Shown: positions 56,098-64,000 of the stretch, piece after piece
How positions within the stretch are numbered: the first letter of the stretch is position 1
How the letters are laid out: each line of letters opens with the position of its first letter
NCBI RefSeq assembly: GCF_003641185.1
Contig: NZ_CP032757.1
Coordinates: 682,001 to 746,000, forward strand
DNA: 64,000 nt
Source: Lactiplantibacillus pentosus
GTDB lineage: Bacteria; Bacillota; Bacilli; Lactobacillales; Lactobacillaceae
Direction: 5' to 3'
Translations under genes and position numbers: made by a program
The notes under the pieces: generated by a model
Told to the model about the DNA's origin: nothing
The model's database searches: none
What the model saw: the letters and a program-made list of their open reading frames with translations, nothing else

Positions 56098-57117
56098 ATG
56101 GCAACCGATTCATTTGCGCAAACGTTAACTGCCAAACAACCCCGTTTGTTAGCGGCATTTAAACACATTATTGCCCAGAACCATCTTGCACACGCGTACT
56201 TGTTTGCGGGCATGGAGGGCGCTGGGCAACCAGAATTGGCCCACTGGATCGCGCAACGGTTGTTCTGCCTACACGTGACTGACGATGGCGAGCCGGATGG
56301 CACCTGTGAGGAATGCGTCCGCATCGCCAATGGGTCGCACCCAGACATCGTAACGGTCGCGCCTGAAGGGCAACGGATTCATGTGGACCAAGTGCGGTAC
56401 TTAAAAGCCGAATTCTCTAAGAGTGCGGTTGAGGGTAATCGCAAGTTATTTATTATCAGTGATGCCGAAAAGATGACTGCCAGCGCTGCCAACAGTCTAT
56501 TGAAGTTTATCGAGGAACCGAGCGGCAACGTGACGGCGCTACTCCTAACGACCAATAAACAGTTGATGCTGCCGACGATCATCTCCCGGACGCAGGTCAT
56601 TGAATTTCCACCACTCAACGCCCAAGCGTTGCAACAGACGTTTGAGCAGGCCGGAATCGCCCCCAATCAAGCCCAGATGGCCCGCTCGTTGACGAGTAGC
56701 GTCACTCAGGCGCAGGCGCTCCTTGAGGACGATTGGTTGCCACAAGCATCACAGGCCTTGTGGCGGTGGTTTGAACAGGCGGTTAAGGGTGATTCGCGCA
56801 GCTTTGTGGCAGTGCAAGTCAACCTGGTCGGATTAGCGAAGGATGCCGACCATCAGCTGGTGATGCTAGATTTGATCGCCGCGCTGTTTCAGGATTTATT
56901 ACAACTACATTTTCAAGTGGCAACGACCGCATTGACGTTTGGTCAGTACCAGCAGGAATTGACGGCATTAACGACTCGGTTGAGTGATGACCAGTTGATT
57001 GCCGCGACTGAGCTAGCCCTAACTGCAAAGCGACAGTTAGCTAGCAATATTAGTTTTCAGAATGTCTTAGAGGGCCTAACCTTAAAGTTATGGCCGATTT
57101 TTCAAACAAACGCTTAA
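56098..57117 (+). CDS. holB: DNA polymerase III subunit delta'
   Basis: Clamp-loader subunit. The 339-residue AAA+ protein shares the DnaX fold (HAYLFAGMEGAGQ, zinc cysteines in CEECVRIANGSHPD, LLKFIEEPSG, IISRTQVIEF) but its P-loop lacks the GKT lysine (GMEGAGQPE), as expected for a non-ATPase delta'. Confidence 0.93.
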   Translation: MATDSFAQTLTAKQPRLLAAFKHIIAQNHLAHAYLFAGMEGAGQPELAHWIAQRLFCLHVTDDGEPDGTCEECVRIANGSHPDIVTVAPEGQRIHVDQVRYLKAEFSKSAVEGNRKLFIISDAEKMTASAANSLLKFIEEPSGNVTALLLTTNKQLMLPTIISRTQVIEFPPLNAQALQQTFEQAGIAPNQAQMARSLTSSVTQAQALLEDDWLPQASQALWRWFEQAVKGDSRSFVAVQVNLVGLAKDADHQLVMLDLIAALFQDLLQLHFQVATTALTFGQYQQELTALTTRLSDDQLIAATELALTAKRQLASNISFQNVLEGLTLKLWPIFQTNA

Positions 57118-57141
57118 TTAAAGGAAAACGAGGGTGAGCGC

Positions 57142-57489
57142 GTGGATAAGCGTGATTTATACGATAGTTTCGGTGATATGGAACAACAGATGCAACAAAT
57201 GCTAGACAAAATGGCCAAATTACGCGCAGATATGACGACAGTGTTAGAAAAGAATGCGGAATTGGTCATTGAAAATGAACATTTACGTGAACACATGGTC
57301 GAGATTGAAAACGAATTGCCGAAAAAAACAACCAGCACGACCACGCTCTCAAAGTCACGCCAGAACCTAGAAAAGTTGTACGATGAAGGGTTTCATGTCT
57401 GCAACCAATTCTATGGCAAACGACGTGATGATGACGAATCCTGTGTTTTCTGCTTAGAAGTCATTTATGGTGAACGCGAACGTGCATAG
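57142..57489 (+). CDS. yabA: replication initiation control protein YabA
   Basis: Binds DnaA and DnaN to limit initiation. The 115 residues have an N-terminal coiled coil (10-60, with heptads of MEQQMQQMLDKMAKL) and a C-terminal zinc motif HVCNQFYGKRRDDDESCVFC. GTG 57142 is preceded by GAGGGTGAG. Confidence 0.93.
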   Translation: MDKRDLYDSFGDMEQQMQQMLDKMAKLRADMTTVLEKNAELVIENEHLREHMVEIENELPKKTTSTTTLSKSRQNLEKLYDEGFHVCNQFYGKRRDDDESCVFCLEVIYGERERA

Positions 57490-57495
57490 TCATTA

Positions 57496-57522
57496 GAGTC
57501 TGGGGCAATCCCAGGCTTTTTG
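57496..57522 (+). terminator. probable rho-independent terminator
   Basis: GTCTGGG pairs with CCCAGGC, followed by TTTTTG, between yabA and rsmI. Confidence 0.7.
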
Positions 57523-57585
57523 TGCTTCTGGCGACCGAAATTAAGTCAGTAGACAGGCAATGACGAGTAGAGTTAGGAGGATACT

Positions 57586-58482
57586 TTGCAAACACAACAA
57601 AGCTTTGCGGCACACGCCGGCGTCGGGACGTTATATTTAGTTCCTACGCCCATCGGTAATTTACAAGACATGACCTATCGCGCAGTCGAAACGCTCAAAA
57701 CGGTCGATTTAATTGCCGCAGAAGATACGCGCAATACGCAAAAATTATTGAATCATTTTGAAATTACAACGAAACAAATTAGTTTCCATGAACACAACAC
57801 GCAGGAACGGATTCCCCAACTGGTGGAAAAGTTACACGCGGGCGTGAACCTGGCGCAAGTCAGTGACGCTGGGATGCCGTCGATCAGTGATCCGGGCAAG
57901 GAGCTAGTGGCGGCTTGTATTCAAGCCAACATTCCAGTCGTCCCATTGCCCGGAGCGAATGCGGGGTTGACCGCGTTGATTGCCTCTGGACTCGTTCCCC
58001 AGCCGTTTTATTTCTACGGCTTCTTACCACGCAAAAAGAATGAGCAAAAGGCTGACTTAGCGCAATTGGCACAACGTCACGAGACGGTCGTACTATACGA
58101 GTCTCCATTCCGAGTGGCGAAGACCTTGGCTTTATTGGCAACCGTCTGTGAGGGCAGTCGGCCAATCGTCGCTTGTCGTGAGCTGACGAAACGCTACGAG
58201 GAATTCGCGCGGGGCACCTTAACGGAGATGGTCGCCTGGGCGCAAGACCACCAGCTAAAGGGGGAATTTGTCCTCTTGATTGGCGGCAATCCGAATACGG
58301 ACGAACCGGCCGCGACGGATGAGTTAGCACAACTACCAATCAAGGCCCAAGTCGAGGCGCTGATTGCAGCTGGTGACAAGCCCAACGCCGCTATCAAAAC
58401 GATTGCCAAACGCCGCAATTTAGCTCGGCAGACGGTCTATAATCAATTTCACGAATTAAAACCTAACGATGAGGAGTCTTAA
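57586..58482 (+). CDS. rsmI: 16S rRNA (cytidine-2'-O-)-methyltransferase RsmI
   Basis: Methylates C1402 of 16S rRNA. The 298 residues show the tetrapyrrole-methylase fold: LYLVPTPIGNLQDMTYRA, AAEDTRNTQKLL, SDAGMPSISDPG and PLPGANAG. TTG 57586 follows AGGAGG. It is followed after 3 bases by the thioesterase gene. Confidence 0.94.
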   Translation: MQTQQSFAAHAGVGTLYLVPTPIGNLQDMTYRAVETLKTVDLIAAEDTRNTQKLLNHFEITTKQISFHEHNTQERIPQLVEKLHAGVNLAQVSDAGMPSISDPGKELVAACIQANIPVVPLPGANAGLTALIASGLVPQPFYFYGFLPRKKNEQKADLAQLAQRHETVVLYESPFRVAKTLALLATVCEGSRPIVACRELTKRYEEFARGTLTEMVAWAQDHQLKGEFVLLIGGNPNTDEPAATDELAQLPIKAQVEALIAAGDKPNAAIKTIAKRRNLARQTVYNQFHELKPNDEES

Positions 58483-58485
58483 TTA

Positions 58486-59271
58486 ATGGCAACTTTAGGC
58501 GCAACTGCGAGTCTTTACAGTGAACAGCACCGGATTACTTACTATGAATGTGACCGAACGGGTCGTGCGACGTTGACGACCTTGATCGATATCGCCGTCC
58601 TAGCTTCCGAGGATCAGAGTGACGCGCTGGGGCTGACCACGGATTTTGTGCAAGGTCATGGGGTCGGCTGGGTCGTCACCCAGTATGCCATGGACATTAC
58701 CCGGATGCCTCGCCAAGATGAGGTCGTAACCATCGCGGTGCGGGGCAGTGCTTACAATCCCTACTTTGCTTACCGCGAATTTTGGATTCGGGATGCGGAT
58801 GGCCAACAGTTGGCGTACATCACGAGTATTTGGGTATTGATGAGTCAGAAGACCCGGCGAATTGTCAAAATTATGCCGGAACTGGTCGCGCCTTATCAGT
58901 CCGAGGCGGTCAAACGGATTCCACGCTTGCCACGTCCGATTAGCTTTGAAAAGACGGCGGATACCATTACTAAGCCCTACCACGTGCGTTTCTTTGACAT
59001 TGACCCGAACCGGCACGTGAATAACGCACATTACTTTGATTGGCTGGTCGATACGTTACCTGCAGATTTCTTGTTGCAACACGACTTAGTGCATATTGAT
59101 GTGCGTTACGAAAATGAAGTGAAGTACGGCCAGACGGTGATGGCGCACGCCAACATTTTATCCAGCGAACAAGCAGACCAAGTGACGACCAGTCATTTAA
59201 TTGAAGTCGGGGACGAAAAATGTTGTGAAGTGACGATTCAGTGGCGGACGTTACCCGCACCAATCGACTAA
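58486..59271 (+). CDS. acyl-ACP thioesterase
   Basis: A 261-residue double-hotdog thioesterase of the FatA/FatB-like bacterial family, which releases fatty acids from ACP. The first hotdog is at about 10-140 (HRITYYECDRTGRATLTTLID) and the second at 160-255 carries the catalytic FDIDPNRHVNNAHYFDW, with the Asn and His in place. Likely co-transcribed with rsmI. Confidence 0.9.
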   Translation: MATLGATASLYSEQHRITYYECDRTGRATLTTLIDIAVLASEDQSDALGLTTDFVQGHGVGWVVTQYAMDITRMPRQDEVVTIAVRGSAYNPYFAYREFWIRDADGQQLAYITSIWVLMSQKTRRIVKIMPELVAPYQSEAVKRIPRLPRPISFEKTADTITKPYHVRFFDIDPNRHVNNAHYFDWLVDTLPADFLLQHDLVHIDVRYENEVKYGQTVMAHANILSSEQADQVTTSHLIEVGDEKCCEVTIQWRTLPAPID

Positions 59272-59403
59272 TTGTCGCGTCTTGTGATTGGCCTCAGTTC
59301 AATTGAAGACCGATTGTTCGGTCAATTAGAAAGCACGTTTTTCGTGCAGTTATTAACGTGACAGTATGCTATGATTAAAACATCCATACAGGGGAGGTTC
59401 ATT

Positions 59404-60399
59404 ATGTCAATTTTAGTTTTAGGGGGAGCCGGTTATATTGGTTCTCATATGGTCGACCGGTTAGTTGAACACGGTACCGACGTGGTCGTTGTCGATAATT
59501 TGGTGACTGGACACCGAGCAGCGGTCAATTCAGCTGCCAAGTTTTATCAAGGTGATTTACGGGATGCAGACTTTTTAAACCACGTTTTTGATACCGAATC
59601 GATCACGGCGGTCGTACACTTCGCAGCCTTCTCAATCGTACCTGAATCAATGTCAAAACCATTGAAGTATTTTGACAACAATACGGGCGGAATGATTACG
59701 TTGCTAGAAGCGATGCAAGCACATGATGTGAAGCAGATCGTCTTTTCATCTACGGCGGCCACTTATGGCACACCGGAACAGATTCCAATCAAGGAAACTG
59801 ACCCGCAATTGCCAATCAACCCATACGGTGCAAGTAAGTTAATGATGGAACAAATTATGCACTGGGCGGATGTTGCTTATGGTATCAAATTCGTTGCCTT
59901 ACGTTACTTTAACGTTGCGGGTGCTAAGCCCGATGGCAGTATTGGTGAAGACCATGGCCCAGAAACCCACTTGGTGCCAATTATCTTACAAGTGGCTCAA
60001 GGTAAACGCGATGAGCTGAAAATCTTCGGTGATGACTATAACACGCCAGATGGGACCAATGTCCGCGACTATGTCCACGTCATCGACTTGGCGGATGCCC
60101 ACATCTTGGCCTTGAAGTACTTGGCTGCGGGTAACGAAAGTAACGCCTTCAACCTCGGTTCTTCAACTGGTTTCTCAAACAAGCAAATGTTAGCTGCAGC
60201 CCGGGAAGTGACCGGCCAACCAATTCCCGCAACTTTAGCCCCACGTCGTCCTGGTGATCCCGACTCACTCGTGGCAGCCAGCGACAAGGCGCGCGAAGTA
60301 CTCGGCTGGAAGCCAAACTATGATAACGTCAATGACATCATCAAAACGGCTTGGGCTTGGACTCAAAAGCATCCAAACGGCTACGACGACCGTCACTAG
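59404..60399 (+). CDS. galE: UDP-glucose 4-epimerase
   Basis: Interconverts UDP-glucose and UDP-galactose for galactose use and cell-surface polymers. NAD-binding [15 protein letters not shown], catalytic YGASK (Tyr/Lys) and SSTAATYG are present. ATG 59404 follows GGGGAGG, giving 331 residues. Not in a gal operon here. Confidence 0.94.
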   Translation: MSILVLGGAGYIGSHMVDRLVEHGTDVVVVDNLVTGHRAAVNSAAKFYQGDLRDADFLNHVFDTESITAVVHFAAFSIVPESMSKPLKYFDNNTGGMITLLEAMQAHDVKQIVFSSTAATYGTPEQIPIKETDPQLPINPYGASKLMMEQIMHWADVAYGIKFVALRYFNVAGAKPDGSIGEDHGPETHLVPIILQVAQGKRDELKIFGDDYNTPDGTNVRDYVHVIDLADAHILALKYLAAGNESNAFNLGSSTGFSNKQMLAAAREVTGQPIPATLAPRRPGDPDSLVAASDKAREVLGWKPNYDNVNDIIKTAWAWTQKHPNGYDDRH

Positions 60400-60443
60400 A
60401 CTGACTGTCTGACGCTACTTGCCGGATAATTAATGAAAAACAC

Positions 60444-60490
60444 AATCAGCCCTAAACTCACGAAGCTTGATGAGTTTAGGGCTGATTTTT
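60444..60490 (+). terminator. rho-independent terminator of galE
   Basis: A perfect 17 bp stem AATCAGCCCTAAACTCA/TGAGTTTAGGGCTGATT, followed by TTTTGG. Confidence 0.93.
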
Positions 60491-60502
60491 GGGTTCTATG
60501 TG

Positions 60503-61416
60503 TATTGTGCTCGCTGAATTGGCACGAATTATGATTGAATCAGGCCAATTTCTAAATTCAAAACCACCAGCTTAAGACCGCTGGAAAATAAAACGAGTTC
60601 GCGTAAACTTACAGTGATATGCGCGTCCTAAGCCGGCTTCCAGGCATTCTGGGCAATGGCCGTGACGTGGTGGACACAGATTTAAGCCGATAGCCCACGT
60701 CTCAAATACTGGTCTTTCACTAACCAAGCACAAAACGCTTGCTAAGTGAAATTTCACCACTTGGCCTTGCCCAGAATGCCTTCCAGCCGGGATCCTATTC
60801 GAAAGGCAGATATTTGCGGACCCAACTTTAAATGAACTAGTCGTTGATATTTGGTATACGCCATGTTGACATTCGGCTGTAAGACTGGCAAGTTTTCAGG
60901 TTATCTTGCTGTATTCCAATTCTGTGAACCTTCAGCATTACTGAAGGTTGTATAGATTTTGTCTGCTCGCCTGAGATGGTAAAGCCTCTATGTTAAGTGA
61001 AAGCCAGGATTATCGACTAATTTCATGGCATTTTACCAACATTTAAATGCGATAAGTCAGTGTAATGCTGATTCAAAGTTTGCTTGAAGTTACTGTAACT
61101 AAATATCCATTGGTCAATTGCACTCAGATAGGTGGCCGTTCATTCGCCATTCGAGCGGCTTCCCGACTGGAGGGACTGGCGGACAATGCTCAAGGGCGAA
61201 ATTCTTCTTGTCCGGGTGGTTTTCCCGGGCTAGAAGAAGACTCGTATTTGAAATTGCGCAGTGGGTTTCTGCGTGAGTTCAAATCGATGTCCGCCCTGTT
61301 CCAGCGTTGTCAGCCGGCCCCGGAAGTCGGAATAAGACGCACATCGGCTGACGAACAGGAATCTACCAACTAGCATGATTCAATCATCTTTAGTGCCAAA
61401 TAGGAACCAGCACAAC
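60503..61416 (-). repeat. structured interspersed element, copy E (reverse)
   Basis: About 910 bp. Terminal inverted repeats are TTGTGCTCGCTGAATTGGCAC at 60504-60524 and GTGCCAAATAGGAACCAGC at 61393-61411. The long arm has CAAGGGCG (61191-61198) paired with CGCCCTG (61292-61298) and TTCTTCTTGTCCGGG paired with CCCGGGCTAGAAGAAG. The second arm keeps the apical CACTAACCAAGC/GCTTGCTAAGTG hairpin. Located between the convergent terminators of galE and the phn genes. A frame of ~100 codons runs through it but is not kept in copies A and B. Confidence 0.82.
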
Positions 61417-61496
61417 AGTCTGCTGGAAAATAGCGTAAAAGGTTGGTAGACCACCGAGTAGCCATGATTACGATTACAACTGCTGATTACAGACAA

Positions 61497-61558
61497 ACTA
61501 ATAAAACCCGAACTGTAGGAATGGTGATGGGGTGCCTACAATTCGGGTTTTATTAGTT
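61497..61558. terminator. bidirectional terminator of the phn operon
   Basis: AACTAATAAAACCCGAA pairs with TTCGGGTTTTATTAGTT, with TGTAGG/CCTACA inside. Confidence 0.9.
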
Positions 61559-61578
61559 GTTTTGGAGGTGTTTATTAA

Positions 61579-62679
61579 CTATTGGTGTAGTTGTTGGTAA
61601 TCACCAATAATTGTCAGTAACCGTTGGATATCTGAAGGTTCTACATCACCAATTGTTCCAATACGGAAGCTAGGGATGTTGGAGACTTTGCCAGGGTAGA
61701 TGACAAAGCCCCGTTGTTTAATGAACTGATAAAAATCGGCAAAATCGAAATCAGTGTTTGGATATTTAAACGAAGTAATGATTGGCCCTTGAATTGCTGG
61801 ATCAATCACCAAATCAAATCCGAGCGCTTGCATACCATCACTCAATAACTTTTGGTTGGCGTGATAGCGTTCGTAACGTGGTGTGACGCCGCCTTCAGCT
61901 TGTAATTCAATTAACGCTTGTGCAAAGGCGTGGACCACGTGGGTTGGGGAAGTGAAGCGCCACTTACCCGGTTGCTTAGTCATCGCTTGCCATTGGTCGT
62001 ACAAGTCTAGGCAGAGTGAACGTGCATTGTCGACGGTTTGTGCCAAGGTCGATTGCTTGGCAATAATGAAGGCAAAGCCCGGAACCCCCTGAACACATTT
62101 GTTCGCGCTACTGATGAGGTAATCACAGTCGAGTTCATCCACATTGATTGGAACGCCGCCTAAGCTAGACATCGCATCGATAATCGTTACGATGCCGTGT
62201 GCATGCATAATTGGCATCAATGCTTCGATCGGATTTAGAATCCCAGTCGTCGTTTCGCTGTGGACCGTGGCAAAATGCGTGATTTCTGGATGCGCAGTCA
62301 AGGTCGCTTCGATGCGTGCTGGGTCAACGGCTTCATCTTCATTGAAGACGACGTCAACGTGCGGAATACCGTAATATTCAGCAATTTGGCTGATTCGTTG
62401 CCCATACGCCCCGTTGATGGCAATCATCAAAGTGGCTTTGGTGCGTGGTACGGCAGTTCCAATCGTTGCTTCGACGCCAAAACTACCACTCCCTTGTAGG
62501 AGCACCGTCGTGTACGTCTCAGCATCGGCTTGAGCCATGGCCAGAATCTGCTGGCGAATCGTTTCAGTGACCTGGCGATAATCACTATCCCACGTGCAGT
62601 AGTCGATTTGCATGGCATCCTTAACACTCGCCGTAGTACTGAGTGGGCCAGGTGTTAAGAGTAAATAAGGTTGTTTCAT
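61579..62679 (-). CDS. phnW: 2-aminoethylphosphonate--pyruvate transaminase
   Basis: Converts 2-aminoethylphosphonate to phosphonoacetaldehyde. A 366-residue class V aminotransferase with the PLP lysine at residue 194 (ISSANKCVQGVPGFAF), IDAMSSLGG for cofactor contact and a C-terminal RIGTIGDVEPSDI. Last gene of the operon, 21 bases after phnX. Confidence 0.94.
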   Translation of the reverse strand: MKQPYLLLTPGPLSTTASVKDAMQIDYCTWDSDYRQVTETIRQQILAMAQADAETYTTVLLQGSGSFGVEATIGTAVPRTKATLMIAINGAYGQRISQIAEYYGIPHVDVVFNEDEAVDPARIEATLTAHPEITHFATVHSETTTGILNPIEALMPIMHAHGIVTIIDAMSSLGGVPINVDELDCDYLISSANKCVQGVPGFAFIIAKQSTLAQTVDNARSLCLDLYDQWQAMTKQPGKWRFTSPTHVVHAFAQALIELQAEGGVTPRYERYHANQKLLSDGMQALGFDLVIDPAIQGPIITSFKYPNTDFDFADFYQFIKQRGFVIYPGKVSNIPSFRIGTIGDVEPSDIQRLLTIIGDYQQLHQ

Positions 62680-62700
62680 TATGATTGTGCTCCTTGCTTG

Positions 62701-63498
62701 CTAATGATCAGTGGCAACGGGTTGATTGATTTGCGCGATTAACGCTGGTAGTTCCGCCATCGATTGCAGAATGTAGTCCGCACCCGCACGTTGGTATTCA
62801 GCGGTCACTTGGGCCCGGCGTTCAGCTTGTTCGGCAGAACTGAGGGCGTTAAAGGCAATTTCAGAGAGCCCCATAATATTGCTGCCATCAATGATACCGA
62901 CACTCACCGCATTGGCGTTGTTACCTTCCAGAATGTCATTGACCGAATCGCCAACTTTCATGACCGTCGTTGGGTCAGTAATGTTGAGTTGTTCAGCAGC
63001 CAAGGCCAACATATCTGGGGCGGGCCGACCGACCCCGTTGGTTTGTTCAGAAGTAATGTTGACCGCTGGTTGGTAGCCTTGACGGGCGGCGATTGGCAAG
63101 ACCAGTGCCAGCATTTCGGCATCGTAGCCAGTCGTCGTCCCATAGCTGATATGGTGCGTGTTCAAATAGTCAATCATCTCAGACATACCAGGCTTCAACT
63201 GACCAAATTCTGTCAATGAACTCAGTAAGATGGCCTTGAAGTCACTGAAAATTTGATTGCAGTCATCTTCAGTAGGTAAGACTTGAAAGCGTGCTTGCCA
63301 GTCGTTTTGAACGGCAGGTAAGTCCATGATTTTATGGATATGCGTGTACTTGTCGAGGCCCATATCTTGACGAATCTCGGCTTCAGAGATTTGAATACCA
63401 ACATTTTCAAAGGCCTTTTGAAAGGCAACGATTGGTGCGCGGCTACCATAATCAATCGTGGTACCAGCCCAATCAAAAATTACTGCGTTAATTGTCAT
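62701..63498 (-). CDS. phnX: phosphonoacetaldehyde hydrolase
   Basis: A HAD-superfamily enzyme that cleaves phosphonoacetaldehyde to acetaldehyde and phosphate. The nucleophile aspartate (Asp9) is in VIFDWAGTTIDYGS, the Schiff-base lysine is probably Lys50 in MGLDKYTH, and VMKVGDSVNDILEG carries the late HAD acids. 265 residues. PhnX and PhnW together release phosphate and acetaldehyde from aminoethylphosphonate. Confidence 0.94.
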   Translation of the reverse strand: MTINAVIFDWAGTTIDYGSRAPIVAFQKAFENVGIQISEAEIRQDMGLDKYTHIHKIMDLPAVQNDWQARFQVLPTEDDCNQIFSDFKAILLSSLTEFGQLKPGMSEMIDYLNTHHISYGTTTGYDAEMLALVLPIAARQGYQPAVNITSEQTNGVGRPAPDMLALAAEQLNITDPTTVMKVGDSVNDILEGNNANAVSVGIIDGSNIMGLSEIAFNALSSAEQAERRAQVTAEYQRAGADYILQSMAELPALIAQINQPVATDH

Positions 63499-63521
63499 TC
63501 GAGATAACTCCTTTGAGTAAC

Positions 63522-64000
63522 TTAATTTTGCTTCAGATAGTGTCCGCGTAACCGCATAGAAACCAATTCGAGTACGATTGCGACACCTAAGAGTAGGTAG
63601 ACAATCAAACCAACCTCATGGAAGTCGAAGTAGAAACTGCCCGCCATGAAGAGGAAGTAGCCGATATCATCAGCCCCAGCCGCAGCACCAACTGCGACGG
63701 CATTTGCAAAGTTGATTTCAAACCGGATAAACGTCCAGCTGAGCAGTGCCGGAATAATTGAAGGCAAGATTGCCTGAAAAACGATTGGCCAGAAGCCAAC
63801 CCCGCTGGCCTTGAGGGCTTCGATGGTATCTGCTGAAGTTTCCTCAATACTTTCAGAGTAAGCCTTGACCAGGTAAGCGACACTGTGGAACGTGAGCCCA
63901 ACCACCGCAGCGCTGGCGCCAAGACCCATCACAACTGAATAAATCAGGACCCACAAAATCGTGGGAATCGCGCGGATGAAGGCCATGACTGCTTTGATAC
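63522..64000 (-). CDS. phnE: phosphonate ABC transporter permease (partial at the window edge)
   Basis: At least 159 residues of an ABC permease with an EAA loop (EALKASGVGFWPIVFQAILP) and four visible membrane helices. The frame stays open to base 64000, so the N-terminus is outside the window. Similarity to PhnE and position upstream of phnX-phnW indicate uptake of 2-aminoethylphosphonate or other phosphonates. Confidence 0.88.
   Translation of the reverse strand, partial: IKAVMAFIRAIPTILWVLIYSVVMGLGASAAVVGLTFHSVAYLVKAYSESIEETSADTIEALKASGVGFWPIVFQAILPSIIPALLSWTFIRFEINFANAVAVGAAAGADDIGYFLFMAGSFYFDFHEVGLIVYLLLGVAIVLELVSMRLRGHYLKQN

Noticed and set aside
61065..61373. A ~100-codon frame in copy E and a similar 94-codon frame at 27102-27386 (minus) in copy D
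   Set aside because: The frame is interrupted in copies A and B by the same base changes that keep the hairpin paired, has no ribosome site, and its residues follow from a paired stem. It is probably a by-product of structure.

Overview
The window is low-to-mid GC Firmicute chromosome. Gene content and order (gltX–cysS–mrnC–rlmB–yacP–sigH–rpmG–secE–nusG–rplKAJL, the nrdHEF block, dnaX–ybaB–recR–yaaL–tmk–darA–holB–yabA–rsmI) and protein sequence style point to Lactiplantibacillus (L. plantarum group). The assignment rests on recognition, not on a database search. No tRNA or rRNA gene, CRISPR array, prophage or recognisable transposase gene was seen.

Layout: 0.1–4.3 kb, a LevR-type sigma-54 activator and a sigma-54 promoter driving mannose-class PTS IIA and IIB without IIC/IID. 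4.4–8.9 kb, a compact fabH-accB-accC-accD-accA operon for malonyl-CoA supply and initiation of fatty acid synthesis. 9.9–16.8 kb, single-gene units: LCP cell-wall ligase, AEC and EamA transporters, phosphoglycerate mutase, a decayed hicB, a secreted matrixin-like protease. 18–24.3 kb, pepC, rpiA, a GNAT protein, dut, radA and a PIN-TRAM membrane protein. 25.3–36.6 kb, tRNA charging, RNA maturation, transcription and ribosomal protein genes, with an L10 leader. 36.7–45.4 kb, an accessory stretch: a DUF1828/1829 gene pair, a membrane protein flanked by a duplicated nuclease 3' end, a nuclease with its lipoprotein partner, an mprF gene cut by an in-frame amber codon, and an HTH membrane regulator. 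45.5–51.3 kb, a LOG protein, class Ib ribonucleotide reductase with tandem NrdR-like boxes, rsmC, tadA and the SRP RNA. 51.6–60.5 kb, the replication/repair operons, rsmI, an acyl-ACP thioesterase and galE. 61.5–64 kb, 2-aminoethylphosphonate degradation (phnW, phnX) and the start of its transporter.

The most unusual content is non-coding. Five copies of a 0.75–1.05 kb interspersed element lie at about 9.0, 16.8, 24.4, 27.1 and 60.5 kb, with a ~110 bp mini-derivative at 51.5 kb. They have terminal inverted repeats and a long branched hairpin arm. The paired strands of that arm change together between copies, while the reading frames inside it do not survive. One copy is flanked by a 12 bp direct repeat and sits between the apparent cysS promoter and the cysS ribosome binding site. 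Another copy carries a 146 bp module in place of an apical hairpin, and the same 146 bp module occurs alone at 54.7 kb. I do not recognise this family. It looks like a mobile, non-autonomous structured element and is the best candidate here for something undescribed.
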